The notes under the pieces are model-generated. The model was not told the origin of the DNA and made no database searches. It saw nothing but the letters and a program-made list of their open reading frames with translations. From the NCBI RefSeq assembly GCF_004959775.1, contig NZ_SJZG01000001.1:618104-682103 (forward strand): a stretch of 64,000 bases of DNA, in the 5' to 3' direction. The stretch comes from Agromyces sp. H66. GTDB lineage: Bacteria > Actinomycetota > Actinomycetes > Actinomycetales > Microbacteriaceae. Shown here in pieces: positions 29,534 to 38,667 of this stretch (its first letter is position 1; the number at the start of each line of letters is the position of its first letter). The position numbers and the translations under genes are program-made.

Positions 29534-30891
29534 CGGGCGCCCTCGGGAGGCCGGCGGGACGCGGGCACGGGCGGCAGTTCGGCCGGCAGCGGCTCGGACT
29601 CCCACTGCCGCCGCTTCGTGGACCAGGCGATCGCGATGAGCAGCAGCCAGCCGCCCTCGATGAGGATCCGGCTCTCGGCGAGGCTCTGGCCGACGAGGGC
29701 GACCAGCAGCAGGAGCGGCACGAGCGCCGCCGCCGAGTACGGACGCGGTCGCCCCGAGGCATCCACGGGGCGGTCGACGGCCAGGAACCACGACCGCCAC
29801 AGCGCGCCGATCACGATGGAAGCGAACGCCACGAGGCCGAGGATGCCGAGCTGCATCCACACGTCGAACCAGGCGTTGTGCGCCTGCAGGTAGGTCACGC
29901 CCTTGCGCACGGCGAGGTCGTCGAACGGCTCCACCCACGGCGCCCAGTAGCTCACCCAGCCCCACCCGAACCACGGCCGCTCGAAGGCCAATCCGATGAC
30001 CGCGCCCCAGATGTCGAAACGCCCGGTGACGTCCTCGGACTTGCCGAAGACGGTCAGCAGCGGGCGCCAGAACACCGAGGTGAGCGTGACGGATGCCACG
30101 ACCACACCGGCCGCAGCCCAGTACACGCCGCGCCGCCGATCGGGTCCCACCCGGCGTGCCCAGATCGCGAACGCCAGCGCGACGAGCACGATCACGGCCA
30201 CGAGGATGACGGTGGCCGAGCGCGTGAGCACGAACACCAGGCCGGCGACGACGAGCCATCCGATGCCCTGCGCCCTCCGGACGCTGCGGGCGGCGAGCAG
30301 TGCTCCGAAGACGATGAGCCCGAGCAGGGCGATCATGCCGAGCAGGTTGCGGCTCGCGACGATCCCCTCGATGGGGCCGCCCTCGAAGAGGAGGCCGCGC
30401 GACCAGTAGAACGCCATGGGCAGCTTCTCGCCGTCGGGCTCGAAGTCGGGGAAGAACGGCAGCACCGGTGCGCGCACGAAGATCGCGATCACGAGCTCGA
30501 AGAGGAGCGAGAGGCTCAGGATCCACTTGATCGCGCCGCCGAGGGCACGGACGAACCGGCTCCACGGGAGGCACAACGTGAGTGCGACGGCGACCGCGGC
30601 CGTCACGAGGGTCGATGCGACACCGAGCGCGGAAGCGCCCGGGTAGAACGACCACGAAATCGAGAGTGCGGCGATGAGCAGGAACGCGAGCGTCGACTTC
30701 GGCGCGCGCCGCCAGCTCCACCGCGGCCGCACGGCGAGCACCAGGGCGACCGTGCCCACGACCACGAGGGCGGCGACGATGCCGAAGCCCCACCACCCCA
30801 GGAGGTTGCGCCAGAACTGGCCGGCGAGCGCGGTGAACAGGGCGAACGTCGTGAACACGCCGATCAGGGCTGCGCGTCGGCCGGTGCTCAT
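29530..30891 (-). CDS. O-antigen ligase/polymerase-like membrane protein (copy 1)
   Basis: 453 residues, about eleven transmembrane helices. The conserved VASRNLLGMIALLGLIVFG lies near residue 180 and the loop FERPWFGWGWVSYWAPW near 308, then LQAHNAWFDVWMQLGILG, all typical of O-antigen ligase/polymerase proteins. The ATG at 30891 begins ten bases after the stop of the CDP-ribitol synthase-like gene, so four genes from the acyltransferase (34346) down to copy 2 form a tight run. It probably joins repeat units or attaches them to a wall acceptor. Confidence 0.83.
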   Translation of the reverse strand: MSTGRRAALIGVFTTFALFTALAGQFWRNLLGWWGFGIVAALVVVGTVALVLAVRPRWSWRRAPKSTLAFLLIAALSISWSFYPGASALGVASTLVTAAVAVALTLCLPWSRFVRALGGAIKWILSLSLLFELVIAIFVRAPVLPFFPDFEPDGEKLPMAFYWSRGLLFEGGPIEGIVASRNLLGMIALLGLIVFGALLAARSVRRAQGIGWLVVAGLVFVLTRSATVILVAVIVLVALAFAIWARRVGPDRRRGVYWAAAGVVVASVTLTSVFWRPLLTVFGKSEDVTGRFDIWGAVIGLAFERPWFGWGWVSYWAPWVEPFDDLAVRKGVTYLQAHNAWFDVWMQLGILGLVAFASIVIGALWRSWFLAVDRPVDASGRPRPYSAAALVPLLLLVALVGQSLAESRILIEGGWLLLIAIAWSTKRRQWESEPLPAELPPVPASRRPPEGAR

Positions 30892-30901
30892 GGCACCAAG
30901 G

Positions 30902-32299
30902 CTATCGCGGCGCCGTCTCGGGATGGCCGACGCGAACGTCGATCACCTGGCCCGTGAAATCCGAGTCGAGCACCCGGAGCGATGCGGCGGCGACCGTGTC
31001 GGGGTCGAGCAGGGTGGTATGCGGCTCCTCGCCGAACGCGGCCGCACGCATGGGTGTGCGCGTTCGCTGCGGATTCAGGCAGTTCACGCTGATCCCGTCC
31101 TGTGCCCACTCGTCGGCGAGTGCCTGGGTGAGATTGACCACTCCGGCCTTCGTGGCCGAGTACAGGCCGTAGCCGGCGCGGCCCCGCGTATAGGAGCTCG
31201 ACGTGAAGAACAGGAGATGACCGCCGGATGCGGCCAGGTAGGGATGCGCCTCCTGGGCGACCTCGGCGGGGGCGAGGAGGTTGACCTCGATGGTCTGCCG
31301 CAGTCGCGCCTTGGGGGTGCGCACCAACTGCGCGATCGAGAGCATCCCGGCGGTGAGCACGACGGCGTCGATGGGGCCGTCCTTGGCGGCGGCTCGAAGG
31401 GCGGCTCGGATACTCCTGCGTGAAGTCACGTCCGTACGGGTCGTGCTGCGGCTGAACGCATGCACGCGGGCGCCGGCACGGCGGGCCTTCTCGACGATGC
31501 TCGCGCCGATGCCGTACGACCCGCCGAGGACCACGATCGACCGGCCGGTGAGGTCGATGGGCGGGGCATCCGGTGCGTTCACGGCCTCGGACTGCAGCTG
31601 GAAGATCTTGTCGGCGATGTGCAGGTCGAGTGGCTCGGTGACCTTCATGTTCTGGGCAGTGCCCTGCACGACCTTGATCGGCACGTCGGGCAGGTATGTG
31701 AAGACGACGCCGCAGTCGTCGGTTGCCGCGAACCCGGGATCATCGGCGGCGATCTCGTATGCCCGGCGGATGACCGAGAGCCGGAATCCCTGCGGCGTCT
31801 GCCCGCGACGCAGGGTCGATCGCGGCGGGATACCGGTGATGACCGAATCTCGGTCCACCTCGATGATGGTGTCGGCCGAGGGGATCGCCGTGTCGACGGC
31901 ATCGAACTCGTCGAGCGCGGCGACGCACTCGTCGATGATCCGGTCGTCGACGAACGGACGCACGGCATCGTGCAGCAGGACCTTGCAGTCCTCGTCGCCG
32001 AGCGCCTCCAGGGCCAGTCTCGTGGAGTCGTTGCGGGTTTCGCCGCCGGGCAGGATGTCGAGCAGCTTGGTGAACCGTCCACTCGCCTTGAGGGGATCGA
32101 GCTCGTGGATCGCCGCGGCATTCATCATCACGAGCACCGCGTCGATGTTCGGATTCCGGTCGAGGCGTTCGAGGGTGTGTTCGACGATCGCCTTGCCGGC
32201 GATGCGGATGAGCTGCTTCGGCAAGCCCAGACCGACGCGGGTGCCGACGCCGCCGGCGAGCACGATCGCGACCGTGCGGTCGGAATTCGGAGTTGGCAC
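30902..32299 (-). CDS. Bifunctional ribitol-5-phosphate cytidylyltransferase / ribulose-5-phosphate reductase (Bcs1/TarIJ-like)
   Basis: 465 residues. Residues 1-235 are an IspD/TarI-type cytidylyltransferase: IVLAGGVGTRVGLGLPKQL near residue 10, LLHDAVRPFVDD near 105, RRGQTPQGFR, and TDDCGV. Residues 245-465 are a short-chain dehydrogenase with VVLGGSYGIGASIV and SSSYTRGRAGYGLYSATK (catalytic Ser, Tyr, Lys). This order and length match Haemophilus Bcs1, which makes CDP-ribitol from ribulose-5-P, CTP and NADPH. IspD alone would not carry the SDR. The start is GTG at 32299, 10 bases after the acyltransferase stop. CDP-ribitol would feed ribitol-phosphate transfer, perhaps by the LicD fusion. 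Confidence 0.85.
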   Translation of the reverse strand: MPTPNSDRTVAIVLAGGVGTRVGLGLPKQLIRIAGKAIVEHTLERLDRNPNIDAVLVMMNAAAIHELDPLKASGRFTKLLDILPGGETRNDSTRLALEALGDEDCKVLLHDAVRPFVDDRIIDECVAALDEFDAVDTAIPSADTIIEVDRDSVITGIPPRSTLRRGQTPQGFRLSVIRRAYEIAADDPGFAATDDCGVVFTYLPDVPIKVVQGTAQNMKVTEPLDLHIADKIFQLQSEAVNAPDAPPIDLTGRSIVVLGGSYGIGASIVEKARRAGARVHAFSRSTTRTDVTSRRSIRAALRAAAKDGPIDAVVLTAGMLSIAQLVRTPKARLRQTIEVNLLAPAEVAQEAHPYLAASGGHLLFFTSSSYTRGRAGYGLYSATKAGVVNLTQALADEWAQDGISVNCLNPQRTRTPMRAAAFGEEPHTTLLDPDTVAAASLRVLDSDFTGQVIDVRVGHPETAPR

Positions 32300-32309
32300 G
32301 CGCTCCACG

Positions 32310-34346
32310 CTAACGTCCGGAACCGGCCAGGGCTGCGTCGATGCGCTCGACGACGGTGTCGATCGTCGACGCTGTGTACGTGGCGGTGACATGATGCTCA
32401 TCTCGGTACACGATCACGCCGCCGATCGTCGCCGGGCAGACATCGTCGTGACAGTAAAGGTCGACGGTCGGAACGATGGCGACGTCACCGTTCACCGCGG
32501 CGGCGGCCGCATACCGGTCGACGATCGCGAGACCGTCGACCCTGGTGACGTCGCAATCCCCTGATCTCAGTGACGCCTCGGTCGCCGCGAGGATGCAATC
32601 TCGCCCGGCCTGGCCGATTCTGGGATTGTCTTCGAGGACGAGCACGCGGGCGCCCGTCTGCTGAAGTGATTCCCAATTCAATGCGATCGATCGGATCTCG
32701 TCGGCGGTGGCGCTCGCCGAGCCGCGTCCGCCGGCGAAGATCACGAGATCGTATCCGACGCCGAAGAGGCGATCCTCGGTCTGCAGCAGTCGTGTTGCGC
32801 AGCGCGGTGAGAGGCTGGAGTCGCTCGCACGCACGGCCGCCCAAACGCAGCCGTTCCCCACCATCACGTCGAGCGTCCAGCCCAGTTCATCGACGCGATC
32901 TGCGAGACCGGGTGAGAACATCGCCGCGTGCGAGTTTCCGATCAGGGCGACCCGCGTGCCGCCCGAGCCGAACGTGCACGTTCGCAGAACGTCGGAGTCC
33001 GACGGCGTGTAGCAGGCATAGGCTCCACCGGTGTCGCTCAGGAGTGCTGCTCGATCGGGGACGAGCGGAAGCGTCTCGACGATGTCATCGCAGTCGCCCG
33101 CATGGTCGGTCGCGCCGACGCCGAAGCAGTGTCCCGCCGCGGCGGCGATTGTGGTCGACTCCATCGATGCCTCGGCTGCCAGTCGTTCGGCCTGCACCAG
33201 ACCTGCGCCAGCGCTCGCGCTGATCGCAACCCATGAGGCGATGAGCACCGAGGCGATCGACGCTCGAGCACGCTGCGAGTGCCATCCCCCGGTCACGCGC
33301 CGCTCGACGGCGTAGTGCGTGAGGATCGCGAGGACGATGGCCGCCGCGATCATCACGGAGCCGGCGAGCCAGCCGGGCTGGGCCTGCTCGCCGCGAAGGT
33401 AGCGGTACCCCACCAGGACGGGCCAGTGCCAGAGGTAGATACCGAACGCCATTCCGCCGAGCCAGACAAAGGGGCGCAGAGCAAGCACGCGGGTGGCGGC
33501 CCATGCTCGCTCGTTCGAGCGGGACGAGATGAGCAGGAGAGCGGCGCAGGCGACGGGCCACAGCGCCGCTGTGCCGGGGAACGCCCCACCGACCGGGAGG
33601 ACGATGCCACACGTGACGAGGCCGACGAGACCGACCCACGACGCAATCGCCGCAGGCGTTCCCCGAAGCACGATGCGAGAGCCGGCCAGGGCGATGAGCG
33701 CACCGACGCCGAATTCCCAAAGCCTTGTCGTCGTGCTGAAGTACGCTGCGGGTTGTTGCGCGGCGGTGTGCCACAGTGACCACACGAACGAAGACACGGC
33801 GACCGCAGCGATGAGAATGGCGAAGACGACGCGGAACGACGACCTCAAGCGACGCGCTGCCCACCACGCACCGACTGCGACGAGCAACCAGATGACGTAG
33901 AACTGGCCTTGGAGCGACATCGCCCAGAAATGCTGGACCGGGGTGTGCGGGTCCTGGGCGTTCAGATAGTCGACGGCGTTGATCGAGAGGAACCAGTTCT
34001 CTAGGTAGAGGGCCGACGCCAGCGTCTCCGCGAAGTTCCGTGGCCGAAGCGGTTCGGGCGCGATCGTCACCGTCATGGCGAGCACGGCCAACAGGACCAG
34101 GGCGGCACCGGGCCAGATCCGCCGTGCGAGTCGACCGAGATAGGCAACTGGCGCAATTCGGTCGTTCCGACGGATATGGCCGGCGAGCGTCAGCGTGATC
34201 AGGAACCCTGTGATGACGAAGAAGACGTCGACGCCACCCGAGACTCGGTTGAACCAGATGTGGTAGCTCGCGACGAGGAGTGCGGCGACGGTACGGAGTC
34301 CCTCGATCTCCAGTCGGCGCTGGTCACCACGGGGGGTTGCCCCCAT
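32310..34346 (-). CDS. Acyltransferase family 3 fused to SGNH hydrolase-like domain (OafA type)
   Basis: 678 residues. The membrane half (1-390) starts RRLEIEGLRTVAALLVASYH and has VDVFFVITGFLITLTL, RIWPGAAL and FWAMSLQGQFYVIWL. A linker helix leads to an extracytoplasmic SGNH domain (about 470-678) with ALIGNSHAAMF (catalytic serine in GNSH) and a C-terminal DEHHVTATY supplying Asp-His. Such fusions O-acetylate surface sugars in two relayed steps. ATG at 34346 is preferred; GTG at 34376 is possible. A paralogue of the same design lies at 36030-38159. Confidence 0.88.
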   Translation of the reverse strand: MGATPRGDQRRLEIEGLRTVAALLVASYHIWFNRVSGGVDVFFVITGFLITLTLAGHIRRNDRIAPVAYLGRLARRIWPGAALVLLAVLAMTVTIAPEPLRPRNFAETLASALYLENWFLSINAVDYLNAQDPHTPVQHFWAMSLQGQFYVIWLLVAVGAWWAARRLRSSFRVVFAILIAAVAVSSFVWSLWHTAAQQPAAYFSTTTRLWEFGVGALIALAGSRIVLRGTPAAIASWVGLVGLVTCGIVLPVGGAFPGTAALWPVACAALLLISSRSNERAWAATRVLALRPFVWLGGMAFGIYLWHWPVLVGYRYLRGEQAQPGWLAGSVMIAAAIVLAILTHYAVERRVTGGWHSQRARASIASVLIASWVAISASAGAGLVQAERLAAEASMESTTIAAAAGHCFGVGATDHAGDCDDIVETLPLVPDRAALLSDTGGAYACYTPSDSDVLRTCTFGSGGTRVALIGNSHAAMFSPGLADRVDELGWTLDVMVGNGCVWAAVRASDSSLSPRCATRLLQTEDRLFGVGYDLVIFAGGRGSASATADEIRSIALNWESLQQTGARVLVLEDNPRIGQAGRDCILAATEASLRSGDCDVTRVDGLAIVDRYAAAAAVNGDVAIVPTVDLYCHDDVCPATIGGVIVYRDEHHVTATYTASTIDTVVERIDAALAGSGR

Positions 34347-34422
34347 GGTTGCCGACCCCGAAATCAGTTGAGACACGAGAACGGAGTCTAACCCCTGCCT
34401 CCAGATCGCCTGGGGCGGCGGC

Positions 34423-35808
34423 TCACCTACAAGGGTGAGCGCATTGTGTGCCGACTGTCTCACGAGTCCCATTCGTCCTCGCCTGACGGGGGTTCTTCGT
34501 GCGCAGCCAAGATCTTCGCCTGGCGATGTATTGATCCACGAGTCCGCGACCGTTGTGCGCTGCATCCGGACCGAGTCGGGTCGCGAGTTCGGGGACGCCC
34601 AATCGGTCGATGACCTGGGCAGCGGCAGCGAGTGCGTTCACCTCCGATTCGGCGTCAGCTCGCATTGCCCCGGAGGCGATGGGGTCGAGAACCGCCTCGG
34701 AGAGAAGAGCCACCGCCATGCGTCGGCACACCGGGTCTGCGGGGTCCAGGAGATTCGTAGCGCGAATCGCGAGGTCCGCCCGGGAGGCAACTGATCGATC
34801 GTCATCGTCGAACGGGTTGTGTCCGGATCCCACGGCGGACCAGTATCGGCTCAGTCCCGACCCAGCGACGAAATCGATGGCAGATCTGACCAGGTCGCGA
34901 ATTTCAGTGCTCGGCGAGAGGCGGGCACGAACAGAACGAGCGGTGAACCGTTCGAACGCGAGGAGGGTCGCCCGGTCCGCCATGCGGTCGAACGACCGCG
35001 CGCGCGACCACCATTGCCGGCAGAAGTTGACGAAGTGGTAATCGCGCAGGTCAGTCGATGCGAGCTGGGACACGGTGTCGAGAACGAGTTCTGACTGCGA
35101 CATCCAGTCCACGAGCGTGGTTGCTCGGAGGTAATCGGTCGAGATCGCGCCCTCGTGGCGTCGATGGCGATACACCACCCGTGGTACAACGCTGATTCGG
35201 CGTGCGGCGAGGGATGCTCGCGCGGAGAAGACGAGGTCCTCGCAGTGGACGCCGGTCGGGAACCGAAGGCGAACCTCATCGAGGAGTCTGCGTCGGTAGA
35301 GCTTGTTCCAGACGACATGATCTGCAAGGAACTCGGGTGCCGATTCCAAGTCGGCCACAGCAACGCCCGAACGATGGAGCTGGGACCGTTGCGTCCAGTA
35401 CACGGTGGTTGTCCCGTCGGGTGTGGTGTCCTCACCGATCCCCGCCACGATGTCGACATCGTTCGTCATCGCAGCATTGCAGAGGATGTCGAGCGCATCC
35501 ACGGTGATGATGTCATCCGAGTCCAGAAAGAACACGTATTCCCCGACAGACGCGTCCAACCCGGCGTTGCGCGCGGCACCAGGGCCGCCGTGCGGAATGA
35601 CGACCACGCGGAACCTTCCCTCGACGTCTGCGTACCCCCTCGCGATCGACTCCGACTCGTCCGCGGTGCCATCGATGACGACAACCGCCTCCCAGGATGG
35701 GTAGGTGAGGGCCCGAACCGAATCGAGGCATTCGGGAAGCCATTTCGCCGATCGATGCGACGGGATGATGATCGAAACGAGCTGTTGCGGGTCGGGTGCG
35801 ATGCTCAT
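34423..35808 (-). CDS. Glycosyltransferase family 2 with helical C-terminal domain
   Basis: 461 residues. Residues 1-240 are GT-A: VSIIIPSHRSAKWLPECLDS, VVIDGTADES, FFLDSDDIITVDAL (DxD) near residue 95 and VHCEDLVFSARA. Residues 250-461 are helical with no motif I recognise. The ATG at 35808 follows AGG and an upstream TATACT box. It resembles poly-glycerol- or sugar-transferring GT2 enzymes of the TagF/wall-polysaccharide kind only in its first half. GC content and codon choice here are somewhat lower than in the rfb region. Divergent from the second acyltransferase-SGNH gene. Confidence 0.85.
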   Translation of the reverse strand: MSIAPDPQQLVSIIIPSHRSAKWLPECLDSVRALTYPSWEAVVVIDGTADESESIARGYADVEGRFRVVVIPHGGPGAARNAGLDASVGEYVFFLDSDDIITVDALDILCNAAMTNDVDIVAGIGEDTTPDGTTTVYWTQRSQLHRSGVAVADLESAPEFLADHVVWNKLYRRRLLDEVRLRFPTGVHCEDLVFSARASLAARRISVVPRVVYRHRRHEGAISTDYLRATTLVDWMSQSELVLDTVSQLASTDLRDYHFVNFCRQWWSRARSFDRMADRATLLAFERFTARSVRARLSPSTEIRDLVRSAIDFVAGSGLSRYWSAVGSGHNPFDDDDRSVASRADLAIRATNLLDPADPVCRRMAVALLSEAVLDPIASGAMRADAESEVNALAAAAQVIDRLGVPELATRLGPDAAHNGRGLVDQYIARRRSWLRTKNPRQARTNGTRETVGTQCAHPCR

Positions 35809-35854
35809 CAGGACCTGGTCGGATGCGCGGGGAGTGTGGTCGGCAATGTGGCTC

Positions 35855-35860
35855 AGTATA
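35855..35860 (-). promoter_or_regulatory. -10 box of the GT2 gene
   Basis: TATACT on the minus strand, giving a leader of about 40 nt to the ATG at 35808. It lies in the 221-nt divergent gap 35809-36029, in which no gene is seen. Confidence 0.4.
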
Positions 35861-36029
35861 CGGTTCAGACTGCGGCCTGCTCCCGGTGCCCACGGGCGAG
35901 GAGGTCGGTTGGCAGTCTGGTGCCGGCGATGGTGTGGCCACGCCGGAGTTGCAGGTTCGGCCATGTGACCGGCTACGCTTACCATTCAGGTCCAGACTCG
36001 AGAGCTCGACCGCGTTACCTGAGGCCCGT

Positions 36030-38159
36030 ATGACGTCCGAAACCCGAATGCGGGCAAGCACAGAGTTGCCCGAAGCTCGCGACGACCTACCCCCCCGAGC
36101 GGCGTTCCGCATCGACGTCGAGGGGCTCAGGGCGGTCACCGCACTCCTCGTCGCAGGTTTCCACATCTGGGGCAGCAAGGTTTCGGGCGGTGTCGATGTC
36201 TTCTTCGTCGTTTCGGGATACTTCATCACTCTGACGCTGCTCGGCCATATCCGTCGCTATGGCACGGTACGCGTCAGGGCCTACCTGGCCAGGCTCGCCC
36301 AGCGGCTCGCACCGATGACGTTGATGGTGCTCACCGCGACGATGCTGATCACGTGGTTCGTGCTCGGCCGAGGCGCCAGGGGGTCGACGTTCGAGCAGGT
36401 CATCGCGTCCCTCCTGTCTCTTGAGAACGTCTTTCTGGCCTTCCAGTCGATCGACTACCTGGGCCAGACTGAGCCCAAATCGCCCGTCCAGCAATTCTGG
36501 GCGATGTCGGTGCAGGGGCAGTTCTACCTCATCTGGCTGGTCGTTGTGATCGCTGCCGTCAGCCTGGCACGACGATACGGCCTCGACATTCGGCGCTCAG
36601 TCGGAATCCTCGTCGCGGTTCTTGCGGTGACTTCGTTCGCATGGTCGATGCACCAGACGTCGAATGATCAGGCATTCGCATACTTCAGCCCCCTCACCCG
36701 GGTCTGGGAGTTCGGAATCGGTGCCGGAGTAGCGCTCGTGCTGCCGCGAGTCGTGATCGATCGCCGCGTACGGATCGGCATGGCGTGGCTCGGGCTTGCA
36801 GGGGTGATCACCTGTGCCGCGTTCATGCCCGTGGAGTCCGCCTTCCCCGGGGCGGCCGCGCTCTGGCCGACCCTTTCAGCGGCGCTCATCCTCCTATCGG
36901 GTCAGAAGGGTGACTCGCTTGCGGCGAACGCGATGCTGAACCAGCGGGTTCTTGTCTGGATGGGGAGCTTCGCGTTCGCCATCTACCTGTGGCACTGGCC
37001 ACTCCTGATCGCCGCTCGCTGGCTCCTCGGCCAAGAACACCTCGGTTGGAAGTCCGGACTCGTCGTGATCCTCGCTGCGATCCTGCTCGCCTGGGTGACA
37101 TCGAAATGGCTGGAGCGACCGGTTATGCAAGCGTCACGGTCCGGCCACGTGGGTGTTCGGAGAAGAGCCAACCTCCTGCTCGTCGTCGCGTTCACGATCG
37201 TGCTGGTGGCGGCCGTTGCGTCATTGGTCTCGGTCCGGACGGTCGAGGCCGTCGAGCGTGACGAAGTTGCGGTGATGGCCGGTGAAGGTCTCGACTGCTT
37301 CGGGGCGCGTGCCGTGCTGGCGGGCGATCCCGCGTGCCGGGCCCCTGAACTCGGCGAACAGGTCGTGCCGCTCGGCTCCCCAGCGGACGATCTGCAGCTC
37401 CCCGAACTGGAATGCGCCGTGAAGCGGTACCACGCCGATGCTCGAATGTGCGCATACGGCGCCATCGGTGCCGACACCAGAATCGGACTTGTCGGCAACT
37501 CCCACGCAATCGCCTGGTTTCCGGCACTTGAGCGGATCGCACTCGAGCAGGGCTGGGAACTTCGCGTCTGGTACAAGAACGGGTGCCAGTTCGCATCACC
37601 GCAGCGAATCGGCACTGAACCATGGCTTGCGGATGAATGCGCTGAGTGGGTTCAGAACGTGCAGGCTGACATTTTGGCAGGGCCGAGCCTCACCTGGATT
37701 ATGACGTCAGCGCATGGAGCGAGCGCGTGGGCCGGCCCTGATGGAGAGGCGTCTTCCGAAGCTGCCAGAGCCGCCCTGAGTAAGGCGTGGACACCGCTGA
37801 TCGACGCAGGCACGGACGTCGTCGTCGTTCGTGACTACCCGAAATCGAGCGACGAGAATCTGGCGTGCGTCGAACGACGTGGCGTGGACGCGGTCGACGA
37901 GTGCGCCCGCGCGCGCGCGGATGTGCTCAGCGACCACGATGAGATGTTCCTGCAGGCGTCTGCGCTGGCCGGTGCTCACGGTATCGACCTCACCGATGCC
38001 ATCTGCGACTCGGACCGATGTTGGACGGTCGCCGGACACGTCAAGGTCTATCGGGACCGATCGCACCTGTCGAACACGTTCGCGGCCTCCACATCGGGAC
38101 TCATGGCGGATCGCCTGCGCGAGCAGGGGCTCATCGGCGCATCTGAGGCGAACGGCTGA
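36030..38159 (+). CDS. Acyltransferase family 3 fused to SGNH domain (second copy)
   Basis: 709 residues with the same plan as the gene at 32310-34346: RIDVEGLRAVTALLVAGFHI, VDVFFVVSGYFITLTL, FWAMSVQGQFYLIWL, LWHWPLLIAARWL, then an extracytoplasmic SGNH part with GLVGNSHAIAWFP near residue 490 and DRSHLSNTF near the C-terminus. Motif similarity is strong enough to call a paralogue, while the linkers differ. ATG at 36030 has GAGG five bases upstream; the open frame above it (from 35796) lacks homology. Probably acetylates a different position or sugar from its neighbour. Confidence 0.88.
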   Translation: MTSETRMRASTELPEARDDLPPRAAFRIDVEGLRAVTALLVAGFHIWGSKVSGGVDVFFVVSGYFITLTLLGHIRRYGTVRVRAYLARLAQRLAPMTLMVLTATMLITWFVLGRGARGSTFEQVIASLLSLENVFLAFQSIDYLGQTEPKSPVQQFWAMSVQGQFYLIWLVVVIAAVSLARRYGLDIRRSVGILVAVLAVTSFAWSMHQTSNDQAFAYFSPLTRVWEFGIGAGVALVLPRVVIDRRVRIGMAWLGLAGVITCAAFMPVESAFPGAAALWPTLSAALILLSGQKGDSLAANAMLNQRVLVWMGSFAFAIYLWHWPLLIAARWLLGQEHLGWKSGLVVILAAILLAWVTSKWLERPVMQASRSGHVGVRRRANLLLVVAFTIVLVAAVASLVSVRTVEAVERDEVAVMAGEGLDCFGARAVLAGDPACRAPELGEQVVPLGSPADDLQLPELECAVKRYHADARMCAYGAIGADTRIGLVGNSHAIAWFPALERIALEQGWELRVWYKNGCQFASPQRIGTEPWLADECAEWVQNVQADILAGPSLTWIMTSAHGASAWAGPDGEASSEAARAALSKAWTPLIDAGTDVVVVRDYPKSSDENLACVERRGVDAVDECARARADVLSDHDEMFLQASALAGAHGIDLTDAICDSDRCWTVAGHVKVYRDRSHLSNTFAASTSGLMADRLREQGLIGASEANG

Positions 38160-38165
38160 GACGCG

Positions 38166-38612
38166 TCAGGTATCGAGCCGACGGATGACCCGGGCGGGCG
38201 TCCCTCCGACGAGCATGTCGTCGGGAACGTCCGCGGCCACCACCGCTCCGGCGGCGATGACCGCTCCGGACCCGATGGTCACACCGCCGACGACGATCGC
38301 GCCAGCGCCGATCCAAGTACCGTCGCCGACGACGATCGGGTCGTGCCGCACCGCGCCGGCCCGCTTGGAGTGGCCTGCGATCGCATGAGTGTCGCTGATC
38401 AGACGTACGAACGGGCCGAGGTTCACGCGGTCGCCGATAGTGCAGTTCGGCCGAATATACACGTCCCTGTTGATGAAGACCTCACTGCCGATATTGATCG
38501 GGCCGAGCAGTTCCCCGCCCCGGTAGATGGTGGTCCGGTCGCCGATGGTGATCTCTCCGAGCAGTTCCACGCGGGAGTCGATCCGGCAGTCGATGCCGAT
38601 GCTAGGGGTCAT
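38166..38612 (-). CDS. Left-handed beta-helix (hexapeptide) acyltransferase
   Basis: 148 residues built of hexapeptide repeats: IGIDCRIDSRVELLGEITIG, NIGSEVFINRDVYI and VVGDGTWIGAGAIVVGGVTI, with the loop SDTHAIAGHSKRAG holding the catalytic-type histidine near residue 78, ending in GGTPARVIRRL as in CatB/LacA/WbbJ acetyltransferases. Cytosolic O-acetyl transfer from acetyl-CoA to a sugar or sugar-linked intermediate is expected. ATG at 38612; an upstream extension to 38714 has no repeats. It converges on the acyltransferase-SGNH gene with a 6-nt gap and is divergent from the next glycosyltransferase. Confidence 0.87.
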   Translation of the reverse strand: MTPSIGIDCRIDSRVELLGEITIGDRTTIYRGGELLGPINIGSEVFINRDVYIRPNCTIGDRVNLGPFVRLISDTHAIAGHSKRAGAVRHDPIVVGDGTWIGAGAIVVGGVTIGSGAVIAAGAVVAADVPDDMLVGGTPARVIRRLDT

Positions 38613-38653
38613 CGGCCAATTCTGGCGCAAGTCTGATCCCCGCTGCGGACAGT

Positions 38654-38659
38654 TACGAT
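38654..38659 (+). promoter_or_regulatory. -10 box of the GT4-like gene at 38668
   Basis: TACGAT, ending 8 nt before GTG at 38668. Leaderless pattern; no Shine-Dalgarno sequence is present. Confidence 0.42.
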
Positions 38660-38667
38660 TGCCTGTC

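Noticed and set aside
27185..29893. Long plus-strand open frame opposite the ABC permease and O-antigen-ligase-like genes
   Set aside because: Composition is Asp/His/Glu/Arg-rich with no fold signature, and the minus strand codes for well recognised membrane proteins.
30902..32299. IspD of isoprenoid synthesis
   Set aside because: The fused short-chain dehydrogenase and the polysaccharide context fit a Bcs1/TarIJ-type enzyme better, though IspD-like activity cannot be excluded from sequence alone.
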